DNA of 44,512 nucleotides from Bacteroidales bacterium (GTDB lineage Bacteria; Bacteroidota; Bacteroidia; Bacteroidales; P3): assembly GCA_017428115.1 (NCBI GenBank), contig JAFRRK010000004.1, positions 1 through 44,512 of the forward strand, given 5' to 3'. Made by a program: the position numbers and the translations under genes. Positions 41,698-44,512 of the stretch are shown here, in pieces (within the stretch, counting starts at the first letter, position 1; every line of letters starts with the position of its first letter). The notes under the pieces are model-generated. The model was not told the DNA's origin and did not search any database. It worked only from the letters and a program-made list of their open reading frames with translations.

Positions 41698-41910
41698 TCA
41701 GTTCAATATTACGACTTCAATGGTGCAAAATTGATTGGCGTAAAAACGCTTCTCCATGAATTTGGTATTGATAAGAGCCTGTCGGCATATACCTATCACC
41801 TGTGATGTCAATCCAGCATAAAGGGCAGTAAGGTTGCGGAAATAGAAATCCGACTGGCCATTGTGCGGATGATGTAGATGTACCTTGATGATGTCTTGTT
41901 TCTTTGGCAT
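41698..41910 (-). CDS. Small phage protein before MuF
   Basis: The protein has 70 residues from ATG 41910, chosen over an upstream start at 41943 because the latter would lie upstream of the predicted transcription start. It includes KVHLHHPHNGQSDFYFRNLTAL and a following helix. It overlaps nothing and ends 1 nt before the MuF gene start, so the two form an operon. No known motif. Confidence 0.6.
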   Translation of the reverse strand: MPKKQDIIKVHLHHPHNGQSDFYFRNLTALYAGLTSQVIGICRQALINTKFMEKRFYANQFCTIEVVILN

Positions 41911-41912
41911 AG

Positions 41913-41928
41913 ACGTGTATATTATTCG
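41913..41928 (-). promoter_or_regulatory. Element CGAATAATATACACGT (copy 2)
   Basis: Read on the minus strand, this differs at one base from the element at 31299-31314. It lies in the leader of the MuF operon just before the start codon. A common regulator or RNA-level control is possible. Confidence 0.45.
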
Positions 41929-41932
41929 ACTG

Positions 41933-41963
41933 CAAAAGTACATATTTTTTCCGAAATAGCAAA
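41933..41963 (-). promoter_or_regulatory. Canonical promoter of the MuF operon
   Basis: On the minus strand TTTG (41963-41960) and TACTTTTG (41940-41933) are separated by exactly 19 nt, a full match to the Bacteroidetes sigma consensus. Transcription would start near 41926, 16 nt before the start codon of the small gene. Confidence 0.75.
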
Positions 41964-42062
41964 AAATATATTTATTATCTCCACTCGGACAATAGATAAT
42001 GTTTCGATTATGATTTGAGTATGTGGCATTTTATAAACGTGTACTACATGGATATTTTTTTG

Positions 42063-42070
42063 TAATTTTG
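42063..42070 (+). promoter_or_regulatory. -7 box before the head genes
   Basis: TAATTTTG matches TAnnTTTG, 26 nt before the scaffold-like start. No TTTG at the right distance upstream is seen, so an activator may be needed. Confidence 0.45.
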
Positions 42071-42095
42071 CACACAAAATTTAATCCACAACGAA

Positions 42096-42725
42096 ATGAA
42101 TAAGATTTTAGCACAGAAAGTCAAAGACAAATGTAAAGACATGGGTCTTTCGGAAGAGTACGTCAATGGCATAACCGAGGTTCTCGGTGCTGACATTGCA
42201 GACGATTCCACCGACAGTGAGGCAATCGAAACTGTTGCCAATCGCATTGCTGACATAGCCAAGCGTTCGCAGGGCGAAGCAACAAGATGGGCACAGAAGA
42301 AAACGCCTCAACCTGCTCCAACTCCCACCCCAAAGCCTCAGCCAACCCCTACACCCCAGCCTCCAGACGAGGAACCAGCATGGGCAAAAGCCATGCGTGA
42401 GAACATGGAAAAACGTATCAAGGGTTTGGAGGACCAAAACAAAGAACTCCTCGCTGAGCGCAAAAAGAACGCCAGAGAAGCCGTGATTGGTGCAGCTCTC
42501 GACAAACACAAAATCCCAGCGTACCTACGCAAGTACATTGGTATTCCCGAAGATGTCGAGGATGCAAAAATCGAAGAGTATGTTGCTGGTATGGCACAAG
42601 AGTTTGTCACGAACCAGTTGCCAGACATCGGCGACCAAGGCCGTCAAGTGGCGAGTAAGCAGGAAACAGAAGCTGCTGCTGATGCTTTCTTCAAATCCCA
42701 TGTCAAACTTCCAAAACAAGATTAG
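42096..42725 (+). CDS. Scaffold-like head assembly protein
   Basis: This 209-residue protein is acidic and helical, with a Pro/Thr/Lys/Gln-rich linker (about 70-90) and a long coiled-coil region after it. Its length, composition and place before the decoration and capsid genes fit a phage scaffolding protein. It has no catalytic motif. The scaffold role is inferred from gene order. Confidence 0.6.
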   Translation: MNKILAQKVKDKCKDMGLSEEYVNGITEVLGADIADDSTDSEAIETVANRIADIAKRSQGEATRWAQKKTPQPAPTPTPKPQPTPTPQPPDEEPAWAKAMRENMEKRIKGLEDQNKELLAERKKNAREAVIGAALDKHKIPAYLRKYIGIPEDVEDAKIEEYVAGMAQEFVTNQLPDIGDQGRQVASKQETEAAADAFFKSHVKLPKQD

Positions 42726-42728
42726 ACA

Positions 42729-43367
42729 ATGAAAAGACGAACCAAATCCTACGACGGCTCACGTCCGATAGCCACCGGCTCGCTCACTCGCGAGGTTGGT
42801 GGTTTCCTGCTGGACCAAGTGAACCAGACTTTCGTAGAGGGCGATGTCATCCCTGCTGGCACCCTTGCACGTCGTGATGAGACCACTCGCAAGGTACTTA
42901 TCATCAAGACCGCCAAGGTCAAGGCTATCGATGAGAGCGATGCCAAGATTGTGACCCTTGAAAGTGATGCTTTCATCGGTCCCATCTTTGCTGTGGGTGA
43001 CAAGGTTCTCAAAACCGTTTCCGGCACCTATGCCAACGCGCCCTCCATCACCGCCATCAGCGACACTGCTAACGGCTACATCGTCACCCTCTCTGCGGCT
43101 ATCGACGGCCTTGCCGTTGGTGACGTGTTGCAGGGTGTGTACAAGAATGGCAGCAACAATGCCGCCATCTACAAGGCCAACTGTGTCGTTGTCACCGACA
43201 CCCTTGTCCGCGAGGATGGCAACGAGACCATCGTTGACGTGTGTGCCGACACTATGCAGTACGCCATCTACGAGCGTCGCATTCTCCCTGTTGTCTCTGC
43301 CCAGAAAGATACTACTGGTGTCTATCTGTCCGAGAACCCCCACATTCGTTTCACCCAATTGCAGTAA
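42729..43367 (+). CDS. Head decoration-like protein
   Basis: This 212-residue protein is rich in Val, Ile, Thr and Ala with a beta-rich pattern (AKIVTLESDAFIGPIFAVGD). It has a GSNNAAIYKANCVVV turn and ends IRFTQLQ. It lies between the scaffold-like and capsid genes, a usual place for decoration or stabilisation proteins. The family was not identified more closely. Confidence 0.55.
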   Translation: MKRRTKSYDGSRPIATGSLTREVGGFLLDQVNQTFVEGDVIPAGTLARRDETTRKVLIIKTAKVKAIDESDAKIVTLESDAFIGPIFAVGDKVLKTVSGTYANAPSITAISDTANGYIVTLSAAIDGLAVGDVLQGVYKNGSNNAAIYKANCVVVTDTLVREDGNETIVDVCADTMQYAIYERRILPVVSAQKDTTGVYLSENPHIRFTQLQ

Positions 43368-43401
43368 GTTGCGAATTGCTTAAAAAGAAAGGAATTAAAC
43401 A

Positions 43402-44512
43402 ATGGCAAACAAGTCAATTTTCGCAGATGCCCAGAATGGCCTGCTCCGCAACTTAAAGCCGCTTGACCTCATCGGCTTTATGCAAATCCTCTTCGACAAA
43501 TACGAGGAGGCAGAGGTCGCGAAGTTCACCCCCATGATGGTGGACCGCTATTTCACCTACAACCCTGTGCAGATGGGGCTCACTGCTGAGGCTCTGATGG
43601 GTCAGTACAACTTCCGCGTGATGGCCACGGTTCTCGGCAACGACTCCGCAGTGCCTTTGCGTGGTACCACTGGTTTCTCGGCGTGGACACACGAAATCCC
43701 TCGTATCGGTCACATGTACCACATGGAGGCTTCTCGTCTGCGCCAGCTCTACCAGGTGCTGGAGAGTGTGCGTACCACCGATGCGGCCAAAATCCGCCAG
43801 TTGCAGAACACTATCTTCAACAACGTGCAGAATGCCTACCTCGGTTGCAAAGACACCTTGGACTACATCTTCCTGCATTCCATCTTCCACGAGGGCCAAG
43901 TGACGTTCACCACCTCGTTCAACAACCCCCAAGGCCCAGCCACCTACGCCATCGACTATCTGATGCCCAACGAAAACAAGAAAGTTTCCAAGGATGCAAG
44001 TGGCAACAATCTTGAATGGACTGCTGCCAACTCCGCCGCCGGAAACCTCAACATCTTCGAGCAGTTGCAGGACATCGTTCGCGAAATGACCGACAAGGGC
44101 ATTGCCGTCGGCGAAATGATGATGTCGCCCAAGATGTTCGTTCTCATCCAGCGTGACAAGGTTGTCCGCAAGATGGTCTATGGCAACGACCGCTCTTCTG
44201 CACTCGTCACCATCCCCGACCTCAATGCTGCTCTGACCTCCTATGGTCTGCCTCCCATAACGCAGGTCACTCGCCGTATGGCCATCGAGAAAGACGGTAA
44301 GCGCACCATCGTTGACCCCACTATGGATGATGCCAACGACAGCGAGCGTATCGTGTTCCTGCCCACTGGCACCATTGGTGAAATCCAGCCCACTGTTGAG
44401 GATAGCGACCTCATTCCCGAAGCCAACGTGTCCTACATCAACTCCAATGACGGCATTAAGGTGTCGCAGTGGAGTGTCGGTGACAGCACTGGCCAGAAGC
44501 CCACGGAGTACA
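43402..44512 (+). CDS. Major capsid protein, 5' part
   Basis: The frame begins at ATG 43402 with an AAAGGA ribosome-binding site and runs open for 370 codons to the window edge, so it is truncated here. It starts MANKSIFADAQNGLL. The text (MQILFDKYEEAEVAKFTPMM, FSAWTHEIPRIGHMYHME, IFNNVQNAYLGCKDTLDYIF) and the later MMMSPKMFVLIQRD give a long helix and beta pattern of an HK97-fold capsid, similar to lambda gpE-type proteins. The position after scaffold and decoration supports it. The C-terminus is not visible. Confidence 0.75.
   Translation, partial: MANKSIFADAQNGLLRNLKPLDLIGFMQILFDKYEEAEVAKFTPMMVDRYFTYNPVQMGLTAEALMGQYNFRVMATVLGNDSAVPLRGTTGFSAWTHEIPRIGHMYHMEASRLRQLYQVLESVRTTDAAKIRQLQNTIFNNVQNAYLGCKDTLDYIFLHSIFHEGQVTFTTSFNNPQGPATYAIDYLMPNENKKVSKDASGNNLEWTAANSAAGNLNIFEQLQDIVREMTDKGIAVGEMMMSPKMFVLIQRDKVVRKMVYGNDRSSALVTIPDLNAALTSYGLPPITQVTRRMAIEKDGKRTIVDPTMDDANDSERIVFLPTGTIGEIQPTVEDSDLIPEANVSYINSNDGIKVSQWSVGDSTGQKPTEY

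Larger units (their letters stand above)
17280..44512. mobile_element. Tailed-phage prophage, left part (right end outside the window)
   Basis: The boundary is approximate, placed after the last host gene (start 17071) and before the first phage gene (17442). The order is typical: repressor operon, divergent early region with recombination and replication genes, modification genes, terminases, portal, head genes. The window ends inside the major capsid gene, so tail, lysis and integration genes are unseen. The mix of terminase, portal and MuF suggests a siphovirus-like phage, but the tail type cannot be judged. Whether it is intact cannot be decided from this part. Confidence 0.85.

Overview
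The window is a piece of a Bacteroidales (Bacteroidetes) chromosome carrying most of the left part of a tailed-phage prophage. The host assignment rests on a protein with a gliding/type IX secretion C-terminal domain, an IPExxxVDY-like protein, TTTG/TAnnTTTG promoters of the Bacteroidetes primary sigma factor, and DUF3853 and DUF4373 phage genes. I cannot name a genus.

Host segment, about 1-17,100. After a gene-poor stretch (1-766) that holds a 26-bp imperfect inverted repeat enclosing two matched hairpins, a plus-strand run encodes an ECF-S-like membrane protein, a secreted Fib_succ_major-like protein, and a surface-polymer cluster: IspD/TarI-type cytidylyltransferase, asparagine-synthase-like enzyme, DUF362 protein, TagD-like cytidylyltransferase and a CDP-glycerol glycerophosphotransferase-like enzyme. 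Together these resemble a teichoic-acid-type polyol-phosphate pathway in a Gram-negative. Facing it is a minus-strand run: PgpH-like 7TM-HD phosphodiesterase, IgGFc-binding/CHU_C secreted protein, YfhO membrane protein and a GT2 glycosyltransferase. A second minus pair (radical SAM activase-like protein, IPExxxVDY-like protein) lies next to the prophage.

Prophage, from about 17.1-17.4 kb to beyond the right edge. A minus-strand lysogeny operon (XRE repressor, HsdR-N nuclease-like protein, small HTH protein) diverges from a long plus-strand early region: Rad50/SbcC-like ATPase, DUF3853, a C-type-lectin-like protein with a DGR-like 3' end, RecT-like annealing protein, an anticodon-less tRNA-like element, MBL-fold hydrolase, NinB-like protein, DUF4373 replication protein, C5-cytosine methyltransferase, NDT-like protein, DUF5131 protein and VRR-NUC nuclease. 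Next comes an unusual cassette: DUF488, amidoligase, Mom-like acyltransferase (the last two probably one protein split by a C-tract frameshift), ParB-like protein and a saccharopine-dehydrogenase-like enzyme. Then come the packaging and head genes: small and large terminase, portal, a strand-inverted MuF operon with its own promoter, scaffold-like protein, decoration-like protein and a truncated major capsid gene. No integrase, tail, lysis gene or reverse transcriptase is present, so these would lie to the right.

The best candidate for a new system is 31,388-35,715, which I read as a possible DNA-base hypermodification cassette that may use an amino-acid-derived group. The second is the DGR-like variable tail at 22.4-22.6 kb. 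Both are inferences from sequence patterns.
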